Shown piece after piece: positions 1 to 8,458 of a stretch of DNA of 41,839 nt. A program made the translations under genes and the position numbers. The notes under the pieces are model-generated. The model was not told the origin of the DNA. It ran no database searches and saw only the letters and a program-made list of their open reading frames with translations. Numbering within the stretch: position 1 is the first letter of the stretch; the number at the start of each line of letters is the position of its first letter. The DNA comes from Nodularia sp. LEGE 06071 (GTDB lineage: Bacteria > Cyanobacteriota > Cyanobacteriia > Cyanobacteriales > Nostocaceae), in contig NZ_JADEWH010000025.1 of the NCBI RefSeq assembly GCF_015207755.1, forward strand, positions 1-41,839, read 5' to 3'.

Positions 1-126
<126 letters not shown>

Positions 127-305
127 GTTGTGCTTAGAGTTTTATCCGAAACAACTTGTTGTCTCAGAATCCTGTAAAATTTTTGATTAACCTTTGGGAT
201 TCTACCCAAACTAAATCTTCTTGACGAGGATTGGTTATTATTTAGCTTTCAAAGTATTCTGTTTTCACGGTTCAGGTGTTGCGACTTTCGCCTTGGCACT
301 TATCT

Positions 306-334
306 AATATATCTACTCTGTCTGGTTTCGTCAA
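306..334 (-). promoter_or_regulatory. Promoter of the 16S-led rRNA operon
   Basis: On the minus strand there is a TTGACG -35 box (329-334), a 17-base spacer and a TATATT -10 box (306-311). This predicts a start near 299 and a leader of about 170 bases before 16S. The leader contains an ACTTTGAAAGCTAA stretch near 244-257 that could be a boxA-like antitermination site, but that part is only a resemblance. Position, spacing and orientation all fit a vegetative sigma-70-type rRNA promoter. Confidence 0.85.
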
Positions 335-653
335 GGGGTTAGGCAAAGTTTTTTTTGAGGGGCAGAAAAAGTGACGGAAATCAGCTTGTGATCAGTGTTT
401 AGCGGAACGCAGCAATGTGGACGACGGAGCATCGGATGTTGTGATGAGCTTTGATGATTCGCGTTACCGATTGTTTAGGCAGTGTCTGTGATGAAGGCTT
501 TGCAGTTGAGTGGATTTGTGGGCGATCGCTCAATAGCCTGTAACTATATCAGTCTCATGCCTTTATGAGCCTATGGATAGAGGCGATCGCCGATTAATGC
601 ATAGAAACTGAGAACACAAACATATATATATATGATGTGCGGGTAGAGTTTTC
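335..653. other. Spacer upstream of the rRNA promoter
   Basis: About 320 bases without a recognisable gene. It holds HIP1 sites near 523 and 583 and a short TA-dinucleotide run near 622. Nothing here suggests coding in either direction. Confidence 0.6.
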
Positions 654-800
654 ATGGATTGGTATCTACTGAAATTAACTACTCATATCCAAAAATACAC
701 TTTTGGAGAACGGCTAATACCAGAACGCCTGGGGAAGGGTAGCTTACCTTCTGGGATAGTAGCCGAAACTTGGGAAGTGATTGTCTCTACAAGCTTTTGA
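654..800 (+). pseudogene. Truncated phosphomannose isomerase-like remnant
   Basis: A 48-codon frame starts MDWYLLKLTTHIQKYTFGER and continues through IPERLGKGSLPSGIVAETWE before stopping at a TGA. The spacing of the YTFGER, IPE.LGK and PSGIVAETWE blocks matches, as I remember it, the N-terminus of type I mannose-6-phosphate isomerase-like proteins of cyanobacteria, which run to 300 residues or more. After VAETWE the frame loses the family pattern within seven residues and stops. No continuation is visible in the next 150 bases in any plus frame, so the rest seems deleted rather than frameshifted. It could still be a short expressed peptide. There is no clear ribosome binding site. Confidence 0.5.
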
Positions 801-951
801 ATCAGTAGATCGAAAAGTCATGCGATCGCTTCAGTGATATTTTAATTACCCTCAGTCAGCAAATAATGGTGATTGTTTTGAGGCAATGTCTGGCTTTGCT
901 ATAGATAAGCATATTTAATTACCTTCATCCACTATTATTTGTCAAGCAGCA

Positions 952-980
952 TTGACGAATCGTAACAATCTTGTTATATT
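952..980 (+). promoter_or_regulatory. Promoter of psb34
   Basis: TTGACG (952-957), a 17-base spacer and TATATT (975-980) lie 34 bases before the psb34 ATG. Both hexamers and the spacing are identical to those of the divergently placed rRNA promoter at 306-334, which suggests a strong vegetative promoter. Confidence 0.8.
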
Positions 981-1014
981 AGTTTACATAAGGTAACAAA
1001 TACAGGAAAACATT

Positions 1015-1185
1015 ATGTATACAACCATTAACGAAAGCGGCATTCTGAATAACTACGCCACCGAACCCAAAATGTACTGCGCTACCTACCCCAACAAAGA
1101 GGAGCAACGTCAATATACTGTGCAAGCTGCGTTTGGGACATTGCTTGTGACTACGTTAATTTTGGTAGCTTTGAGCGTTAGCTAA
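1015..1185 (+). CDS. psb34: Psb34-like photosystem II assembly protein
   Basis: This 56-residue protein starts MYTTINESGILNNYATEPKM and ends in one hydrophobic helix (about residues 36-55, VQAAFGTLLVTTLILVALSV). The G.LNN.A.EPK.Y block followed by a single C-terminal membrane span is the pattern I know from Psb34, a small thylakoid protein that binds CP47-side photosystem II assembly intermediates. An AGGAAA ribosome binding site sits about 7 bases before the ATG, a near-consensus promoter precedes it and a strong terminator follows, so it is a single-gene unit. The identification rests on recall of the family pattern; the gene itself is very likely real. Confidence 0.78.
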   Translation: MYTTINESGILNNYATEPKMYCATYPNKEEQRQYTVQAAFGTLLVTTLILVALSVS

Positions 1186-1241
1186 TATTTAGAGATTTCG
1201 GTATCGGTATCTCTCATCGTCATTTGGACTTCTCCTTCTCA

Positions 1242-1268
1242 CCCCGGTTAGTTTTGCCGGGGTTTTTT
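1242..1268 (+). terminator. Rho-independent terminator of psb34
   Basis: CCCCGG (1242-1247) pairs with CCGGGG (1257-1262) across a short loop and is followed directly by six T residues. It lies 56 bases after the psb34 stop codon. Confidence 0.88.
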
Positions 1269-1365
1269 GTTGCGTCAGACTAATTATGTAATTTTGCTGT
1301 AGTTGAGTCTTAAAGTGATGCACTAACGATACAATCTCTATCCTAGAAGCATCAAGGAGTTGGTG

Positions 1366-4161
1366 ATGAGTGCTGAACAGCTAGAACAGGTGAGAAAATT
1401 GCAGGCTACTCTCACCAAGATGGAAGTAACATTAAGTGCGATCGCAGATGCTGTAGTCTGGGTGGGAGAAAATGGGCGGATTCAATGGTGCAATTCTAGC
1501 TTTGAGCATTTGGTAAACCAACCACCGAATCATATTAGCGGCGCAATCCTGAGTAATTTATTGCCTCTAGTCCAGGCGGGAAAACTTGTTGATTTACCAG
1601 CTTACCCCGATGTTCTGATACATACTGGGGCGTATAAAACAACAGAATATCAATTTCAGTGCAATCAGCGTTCCCGAATGTTGCAAATCTCAGGCAGTTG
1701 TGCAAGAGTAGCCAGTGATCATTGTGCCGTATTGGTGATTCGGGATGTAACGCAGGCTCAGGAAGATATCAGCCAACGCCAGGAAGCCCAGCAAGCTTTA
1801 CTAAGCGCTACCTTGGAATCAATTCCAAACGGTATTTTAGCCATCGATAGTGTGGGGAATATCGTCAATTACAACCAAAAGTTCTTAGAAATGTGGTCAG
1901 TTCCCCCAGAAGTTCTGACAGCACTAAATGATGAACAGTGTATTGCTTATCTGGCAAACCAACTCAAAGATCCTCATCAATTTACGCAACGAGTCCGGGA
2001 GTTATACACACAGCCAGAAATCGATAGTTACGATTTATTAGAACTGCAAGATGGCAGAGTATTTGAGCAATATTCTCATCCGCAATCCTTAGAAAAACAA
2101 ATTATTGGTAGAGTCTGGAGTTTTAGCGATATTACACAATACAAACAAGCAGAAGAAGCACTACTACAAAGTGAACTCCAATATCGGGCAATTTTTGCCG
2201 CCATCAATGATGGACTATTTATTACGGAAATAGAAACGGAAAAAGTTGTTGAAGTAAATCCGGCTGCTTGCCGAATGCACGGTTACACTTACGCAGAGTT
2301 TATTAATTTACATCCATTTGATTATATACACTCAGACTCACATCATGTTTTTCAAGACTATGTGCAGAAAATTCAATTGAATAAAGCATTTTATGGGCAG
2401 GCAGTTGATATCTGCAAAGATGGCACGTTAATTGATGTGGAAGTGGAAGGAACGATTTGCACTTACAACGGTAAGCCACACATTTTGGCAATAGTGCGAA
2501 ATATTAGTGAACGTAAACTTACCCAAAAAGCCCTACAACAAAGTGAAGCAAAATATCGCGATTTGGTACAAACTGCTAACTGTATCATTCTGCGTTGGGA
2601 TAGCAATGGTAATGTGATCTTTTTGAATGATTATGGTCAAAAGTTTTTTGGCTTCGATTTAGATGAGATTGTCGAACATCACGTCATCGGCACAATTGTT
2701 CCCGAAACAGAAACCTCTGGACGCGACTTACAAGCGTTAATGGTGGATATTTGCCAAAACCCAAACAATTATTTATTTAATGAAAATGAGAATTTATGTA
2801 AAAATGGCGATCGCGTCTGGGTAGTGTGGGCAAATAAACCCATTTTGGATGAACAGGGCAACTTAAAAGAAATTCTCTCAGTAGGGACTGACACTACAGA
2901 ACGTAAACGCACCGAAGCAGCTCTTCAGCAGAGCGAATTACAGTTTCGTAGCATCGTTGAAAATGCCAATGACTTGATATATATCCTGAACCAAGACGGC
3001 ATTTTTACTTATCATTCACCCAACATCACTGCAATTTTGGGATATAGCCTTGAGGAAATAGTCGGTCATTCCATAGAGGAGTTTACAGATCCTGAATTTT
3101 TACCTACTAACTACTCCGCCTTAGAGAGGGCGGTAACTGAGATACAACATTCTGGTATAGAGATGCGAGTCAAGCACAAAAATGGTAGCTGGCGATGGAT
3201 TAGTTCTAATACCTCAACCGTCACCAGTCCGACTGGCGAAGTCACAATTTCAGGTGTGGGGCGCGACATTACAAAACGCAAACAAACCGAAATTAAATTA
3301 CAGCAACAAACCCAAGACCTAGAAAATACTCTATACGAACTACAACGCACCCAATCTCAACTAATTCAAAGTGAGAAAATGTCCTCACTTGGTAATATGG
3401 TTGCGGGTATTGCCCATGAAATTAATAATCCTGTGAATTTTATTTATGGTAATCTCACTCCAGCCAATGAATATGCGCGAAACTTGCTGCGGCTAGTAGA
3501 ACTCTATGAATTACACTTTCCCCATCCCCCAGAAGAAATTCAAGCAGAAATTGCAACTATCGACCTAGCATTTGTCAAGGAAGACTTAATTAAATTGCTT
3601 AATTCTATGCAGGTAGGAACTGAGAGGATTCGGGAAATTGTGTTATCTCTGCGGAATTTCTCGCGTTTAGATGAAGCCGAATTTAAACAGGTGGATATCC
3701 ACGATGGTCTTGATAGTACTTTGATGATTCTCCAAAACCGCCTGAAAGCACAACCGGATCATCCAGGAATATTAGTGATTAAAGAATATGGTAAAATTCC
3801 TGCGGTTCAATGCTATCCTGGACAATTAAATCAGGTATTTATGAATATTTTAAGTAATGCTATTGATGCTTTGGAAGAAAATTTCGTCGGAGAACAAAGG
3901 CAAATTCATATTAGTACGGAACTTTTACATAACAACCTCGTAACAATCTGCATTGCAGATAATGGTCTGGGTATTCCTCAAAAAATACTTTCCAAATTAT
4001 TTGATCCTTTCTTTACAACTAAAGATGTGGGGAAAGGTACAGGATTAGGGCTATCTATTAGTTATCAGATTATAGTAGATAAACATCGGGGAAATTTATC
4101 TTGTCATTCAATTCCTGGAGAAGGTGCAAAATTTATAATTGAAATTCCCATTCGTCAATGA
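1366..4161 (+). CDS. Soluble multi-PAS sensor histidine kinase
   Basis: A 931-residue kinase with no membrane segment and no receiver domain. I see five PAS-type sensor modules at about residues 18-130, 145-260, 273-378, 395-511 and 526-635, each ending in the usual D.T.RK linker. A coiled coil (about 640-675) leads to the dimerisation helix with the phospho-acceptor His near residue 684 in GIAHEINNP. The ATPase domain follows, with N box (NQVFMNILSNAID), G1 (DNGLGIP) and G2 (GKGTGLGLS). ATG at 1366 is chosen over upstream GTG and TTG codons because AAGGAG lies 6 bases before it. No response regulator is adjacent, so its partner is unknown. The last 300 residues nearly match the kinase at 5143-8076. 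Confidence 0.93.
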   Translation: MSAEQLEQVRKLQATLTKMEVTLSAIADAVVWVGENGRIQWCNSSFEHLVNQPPNHISGAILSNLLPLVQAGKLVDLPAYPDVLIHTGAYKTTEYQFQCNQRSRMLQISGSCARVASDHCAVLVIRDVTQAQEDISQRQEAQQALLSATLESIPNGILAIDSVGNIVNYNQKFLEMWSVPPEVLTALNDEQCIAYLANQLKDPHQFTQRVRELYTQPEIDSYDLLELQDGRVFEQYSHPQSLEKQIIGRVWSFSDITQYKQAEEALLQSELQYRAIFAAINDGLFITEIETEKVVEVNPAACRMHGYTYAEFINLHPFDYIHSDSHHVFQDYVQKIQLNKAFYGQAVDICKDGTLIDVEVEGTICTYNGKPHILAIVRNISERKLTQKALQQSEAKYRDLVQTANCIILRWDSNGNVIFLNDYGQKFFGFDLDEIVEHHVIGTIVPETETSGRDLQALMVDICQNPNNYLFNENENLCKNGDRVWVVWANKPILDEQGNLKEILSVGTDTTERKRTEAALQQSELQFRSIVENANDLIYILNQDGIFTYHSPNITAILGYSLEEIVGHSIEEFTDPEFLPTNYSALERAVTEIQHSGIEMRVKHKNGSWRWISSNTSTVTSPTGEVTISGVGRDITKRKQTEIKLQQQTQDLENTLYELQRTQSQLIQSEKMSSLGNMVAGIAHEINNPVNFIYGNLTPANEYARNLLRLVELYELHFPHPPEEIQAEIATIDLAFVKEDLIKLLNSMQVGTERIREIVLSLRNFSRLDEAEFKQVDIHDGLDSTLMILQNRLKAQPDHPGILVIKEYGKIPAVQCYPGQLNQVFMNILSNAIDALEENFVGEQRQIHISTELLHNNLVTICIADNGLGIPQKILSKLFDPFFTTKDVGKGTGLGLSISYQIIVDKHRGNLSCHSIPGEGAKFIIEIPIRQ

Positions 4162-4212
4162 ATAATTATAAATTTTGGTTAACATAATATCCTCTACACT
4201 TCCCTCAGTGTT

Positions 4213-4737
4213 TCAAAGAATTACTTCCTTACCTTGCTCTGTGAAGCGAACTTCTTTAATATTCCATTCAGCATTACTCATTAAAGTTTTGCGGAGACTG
4301 CCAAATAGAGCAAACTGTTCACAACTAGAAAGCGAAACGAACTGCCGCTTCGACAAAGGAGATAGCCGCAAATCAACTGTAGCAACGCTATTTTGAACTT
4401 GAACACGATAACCAGACAAGTCAAAGTCAGCTGTATCTTGTTCTGCGATAATTTTACCCACCGCACTGCTAATAGGTTCTGCCGCTGGTATTGAAACTTG
4501 TTGCGGGATTAATTCTTGACATTGATTATCACTAGTATATAAAATAACTTTAACAGTTTGGCTCGTGGGAGTTTGAGAAGTTGCCGCAGGTGTTTTTGGA
4601 GTCGCCTTTGGTGTGGTAAGAGAAGATGGTGTTTCACTCTCGATAGTGCTGGAAGTAGGACTACAACTACTGATGCTAGCTGCGATCGCTACTACTATAA
4701 ATGGCAAAAGATACTTTTTGTTGGTCATATTGATCAT
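4213..4737 (-). CDS. GerMN-domain lipoprotein
   Basis: A 174-residue secreted lipoprotein. A short basic start and a hydrophobic segment end in the lipobox-like SISSC, then comes a Ser/Thr/Pro-rich linker (about residues 28-70). The C-terminal domain runs from VKVILYTSDNQCQEL to the end and shows the strand-helix pattern of the GerMN family, which is common in cyanobacterial envelope proteins of unknown role. Two starts are possible, ATG 4737 or ATG 4728, and neither has a good ribosome binding site. The gene converges with the kinase ending at 4161 and stands alone. The family assignment is good, but no specific function can be given. Confidence 0.82.
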   Translation of the reverse strand: MINMTNKKYLLPFIVVAIAASISSCSPTSSTIESETPSSLTTPKATPKTPAATSQTPTSQTVKVILYTSDNQCQELIPQQVSIPAAEPISSAVGKIIAEQDTADFDLSGYRVQVQNSVATVDLRLSPLSKRQFVSLSSCEQFALFGSLRKTLMSNAEWNIKEVRFTEQGKEVIL

Positions 4738-5142
4738 GGTTATGTGATTATCTATTAACTTCAGTGCCACTGGTATCAATTCCGCATAAATTTCCCAAAA
4801 TTGCACAAGCAGCTGTTAAGCTTAACCAGTTGTCAAATTCTTGACTCAGAAATTACAGTAATTATCCTGAAATTTATGGACTAAAAATTCTAATGGATAC
4901 CAAGTTTAGGATTTCAGAGAAATAAGTTTTCCTAATTGCATAGTCAAAATAATTGTTTTCTCCTTGTCTTCTTTGTCGGCTTGGTTGTGAAGGCTAAAAA
5001 GGGCAAAATACCAAGCTGCATAACAGCGTAAGTTAGGATAAATTAGGAGAATTATGGCGTTAATTTTAGATTTTAAACTTGAGATTGGGAAAAATAGATC
5101 CTGAAGTTAACTTTATCCCCTTACTTGGAAATTGACGAGACT
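4738..5142. other. Spacer with possible leader ORF
   Basis: This gap separates the divergent GerMN gene and the second kinase. The only item of note is a 16-codon frame at 5054-5104 (MALILDFKLEIGKNRS) with TAGGAGA 5 bases before its ATG, ending 38 bases before the kinase start. It could be a translated leader, or chance. Confidence 0.35.
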
Positions 5143-8076
5143 ATGACTGGTAATCTCATCACTGTCGATAAAAATACCTATGAATCTCTTGAAAAAGAGC
5201 TGATAGAACTGCGTCAGCGAGTCATCCGGAATAACCTGAAATATAGCCAAGAGCAAATAGATTTACTTATAGAGTATACACCTGCGGCGATCGCCATATT
5301 TGACCGTCAAATGCAATACCAGTTAGTAAATCGCCGTTGGCGGGAAGATTACGGCTTAGGCGATGAAAATATTATTGGGCGATCTCATTATGAAATTTTC
5401 CCCGATGTTTCCCAGGATTGGCGGAAAATTCATCAACGCTGTTTGGCGGGAGACATTGAGAAAAGTAACAAAGATGCTTTCTTACGTGCAAATGGTCAAA
5501 CCGATTGGGTGAAATGGGAGATATATCCTTGGTACGAAGACTCTGGCGCAGTCGGTGGTATCATCATGTTCACAGAAGTGATTACTGCTAGCAAACAAGC
5601 AGAAATCGCCCTAGCAAATAGTGAAAGACGCTTCCGAGATATCGCCGCTAATTTGCCTGGGGCGATTTTTCAATTCACAATCCGTAATGGTGTTTGGGGC
5701 GTGGACTATATAAGCGATTTTATCTGGGAACTTGCAGGTATTACCGCAGCCGCAATGATTGAGGATTTAAATAGCTTTTTTGCTCGGCTACATCCAGAGG
5801 ATTTTGACAGCTTAGTTGCTTCAGTAGAAGACGCAGTAGCACATTCTACTCCTTGGCATTATGAGGGAAGATTGGTGAAGCCTAACGGAGAAATACTTTG
5901 GTGGCGCGGAGATTCAACTCCTATGCAAAATGAACAACAAGAGGTAATTTTTTGCGGAGTGCTAATGGATATTACTGAGATTAAGCAAAAAGGAGCAGAG
6001 CTAAAAAAACTGAATGAGGAGCTAGAAGCCAGAGTTGAAGAGCGGACAGCTGCTTTACGTCAAGCTGAAGAACGGTGGCAGCGACTAGCAGACAATGTAC
6101 CAGGGATGCTTTATGAATTTAGTCTTGACCTGGATGGCACAATGTCTTTTCCCTTCGTGTCTTCGGGATGTCGAGAAATTTTGGAACTAGAGCCAGAAGA
6201 AGTTCAAAAAGATGCAACCTTGGTTTTTAAGAATATTCATCCTGATGATTTTCCAGACTTGCACTCAGAGATCACTCACTCTGCCCAAACACTGCAAAAC
6301 TGTGAATATGAGTGGCGGACTCTGGCACCTTCTGGTCAGTACAAATGGATCAAGTCAGCCTCTCGCCCAGAACGCCAAGCAGATGGTGAAATCATTTGGT
6401 ATGGCTGTATGGTTGATATTACAGACCGTAAACAAGCAGAAGAAAAACTTCAAGAGCAGGCACAGTTTTTACAAAGCATTTGGGAAAATGTAGATTACGG
6501 CATTTATGTTTTAGACGTGATCAACAATGGAGAAGAATTTCGTTACGTTAAATTTAATCCAGCTATTTTGAGAACTAGCCCCATACCTTTAGCATCGTTT
6601 CCAGGAAAAATCATGGCTGAGGTACTACCTACTGATATAGCGGATATTTATCGTGATCATTATCGGGAATGTGTTGAGTCTGGCAAAAGCATATTATTGG
6701 AAGAGTCTTTTTCTGTCAATGACAAGGAAACTTGGTGGCTCTTGAATATCACACCTCTGTTTGACAATGCTTTACGAATTGATCAGCTTGTGGTTACAGT
6801 CACTGACATCACAGAACGCAAGCAAGCCGAACAAGACCGACAAATGTTTGTCTCACTGATTGAAAATAGCAATGACTTGATTGGTTGTGCCTCTCTAGAA
6901 GGAGAATGCCTATTTATTAATGAATCTGGACTCAAACTCGTGGGTGTTAAGAGCTTAGAAGTTGCTCAAAGATTCAATCTTCTTGATTATTTCCTTCCTG
7001 AAGACAGAGAAGAAATGCAGATGCAAATTATACCTACTGCTATGGAGCGTGGTCTGTGGCAAGGTGAATATCGTTTGCGACATCTTCAGACTGATGAAGC
7101 AATTCCAATTGAAATGAACCTGTTTGTGGTTAAAAGTTCTGATACTGGTGAGCCATTGTGTTTAGCAAGTATTACGCGTGACATTACAGAACGCAAGCAA
7201 GCGGAAATCAAATTGCAGCAACAAACCCAAGACCTAGAAAATACCCTATACGAACTGCAACGCACCCAATCTCAACTTATTCACAGTGAAAAAATGTCTT
7301 CACTTGGTAATATGGTTGCGGGTATTGCCCATGAAATTAATAATCCAGTAAATTTTATTCATGGTAATCTCAGTCCAGCCAGTCAATATGTTCAAGACTT
7401 GCTGCGGCTAATAAAACTCTATGAATTACACTTTCCCCATCCCCCGGAAGAAATTAAATCTGAAATTGCAGCTATCGACTTAAAATTTCTCAAAGAAGAC
7501 TTGATTAAACTGCTTAACTCTATGCAGGTAGGAACTGATCGGATTCGAGAAATTGTGTTATCTCTGCGGAATTTCTCCCGTTTAGATGAAGCCGAATTTA
7601 AACAGGTGAATATTCACGAAGGGCTTGATAGCACTTTGATGATTCTCCAAAACCGCCTGAAAGCAAGACCGCATCATCCCGAAATATTAGTGATTAAAGA
7701 ATATGGTAGAATTCCGGCTGTTCAATGCTATCCTGGGCAGTTGAATCAAGTATTTATGAATATTTTGAGTAATGCTATTGATGTGTTAGAAGAAGTTTTT
7801 GTCGGGGATAAAAGACAGATTAATATTATTACTGAAATTGTCAATACAAACAGAATAGCAATCCGCATTGCAGATAATGGACAAGGAATTTCTCAAAAAA
7901 CACTAGACAAAGTATTTGATCCTTTTTTTACAACTAAAGAGGTGGGGAAAGGTACAGGATTAGGGCTATCTATTAGTTATCAGATTATAGTAGATAAACA
8001 TCGGGGACATTTATCTTGTAATTCCATCCCTGGGGAAGGAGCAGAATTTGTGATTGAAATTCCCATTCGGCAGTGA
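5143..8076 (+). CDS. Soluble multi-PAS sensor histidine kinase (duplicate)
   Basis: A 977-residue soluble kinase. PAS modules lie at about residues 40-149, 163-281, 312-429, 441-556 and 569-681, with a coiled coil between the second and third (EELEARVEERTAALRQAEER). The catalytic half has the phospho-acceptor His near residue 730 (GIAHEINNP), the N box NQVFMNILSNAID and the G boxes DNGQGIS and GKGTGLGLS. From about nucleotide 7180 onward it is nearly the same as 3270-4161 of the first kinase at both DNA and protein level, while the sensor modules are unrelated. ATG 5143 is preferred. A TTG at 5125 would add six residues, and neither start has a strong ribosome binding site. No receiver domain or adjacent regulator is present. 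Confidence 0.92.
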   Translation: MTGNLITVDKNTYESLEKELIELRQRVIRNNLKYSQEQIDLLIEYTPAAIAIFDRQMQYQLVNRRWREDYGLGDENIIGRSHYEIFPDVSQDWRKIHQRCLAGDIEKSNKDAFLRANGQTDWVKWEIYPWYEDSGAVGGIIMFTEVITASKQAEIALANSERRFRDIAANLPGAIFQFTIRNGVWGVDYISDFIWELAGITAAAMIEDLNSFFARLHPEDFDSLVASVEDAVAHSTPWHYEGRLVKPNGEILWWRGDSTPMQNEQQEVIFCGVLMDITEIKQKGAELKKLNEELEARVEERTAALRQAEERWQRLADNVPGMLYEFSLDLDGTMSFPFVSSGCREILELEPEEVQKDATLVFKNIHPDDFPDLHSEITHSAQTLQNCEYEWRTLAPSGQYKWIKSASRPERQADGEIIWYGCMVDITDRKQAEEKLQEQAQFLQSIWENVDYGIYVLDVINNGEEFRYVKFNPAILRTSPIPLASFPGKIMAEVLPTDIADIYRDHYRECVESGKSILLEESFSVNDKETWWLLNITPLFDNALRIDQLVVTVTDITERKQAEQDRQMFVSLIENSNDLIGCASLEGECLFINESGLKLVGVKSLEVAQRFNLLDYFLPEDREEMQMQIIPTAMERGLWQGEYRLRHLQTDEAIPIEMNLFVVKSSDTGEPLCLASITRDITERKQAEIKLQQQTQDLENTLYELQRTQSQLIHSEKMSSLGNMVAGIAHEINNPVNFIHGNLSPASQYVQDLLRLIKLYELHFPHPPEEIKSEIAAIDLKFLKEDLIKLLNSMQVGTDRIREIVLSLRNFSRLDEAEFKQVNIHEGLDSTLMILQNRLKARPHHPEILVIKEYGRIPAVQCYPGQLNQVFMNILSNAIDVLEEVFVGDKRQINIITEIVNTNRIAIRIADNGQGISQKTLDKVFDPFFTTKEVGKGTGLGLSISYQIIVDKHRGHLSCNSIPGEGAEFVIEIPIRQ

Positions 8077-8458
8077 ATAATTATTAATTATAATTAAGCA
8101 TAATTAGCCAATAGAAGCGAGACAGTTAAGAATGAAACTAATTTACAAATTAATGTTCTAAATAATGGTAAATATATAAAATATAGTAGTTGTGTTTTCC
8201 AAAATTACCCATTGCTCCAGTGATTTTGCAATATTTAACTCGAAGTAAAATCGAGTGGAGGAATGTGGTAATGAAAGCATCTCGTGCTTAAGTAAAACAA
8301 GAGATATAAATAATATCTATAGTTGCTACGGAAATATGGTTGAATAGGATAAGTCTTCGGCTTTGCAACCTACCAAGCTATGGGATTCGGTTTGATCTTC
8401 GGAGGTCGTCGCCTTCCTCTCTTGAAGAGGTCTGGACTGTTCTGATCTTCGCGAGCGC
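8077..8458. other. Spacer beyond the caspase/FGE gene, with hairpin
   Basis: The kinase at 8076 and the minus-strand caspase/FGE gene converge here. The right half (about 8340-8458) is clearly richer in G+C than the left half. On the minus strand, 28 bases after the caspase/FGE stop codon, CCTCT and AGAGG form a short hairpin (8416-8430). No convincing gene is present; open frames across this part are shadows of the neighbouring gene. Confidence 0.5.
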
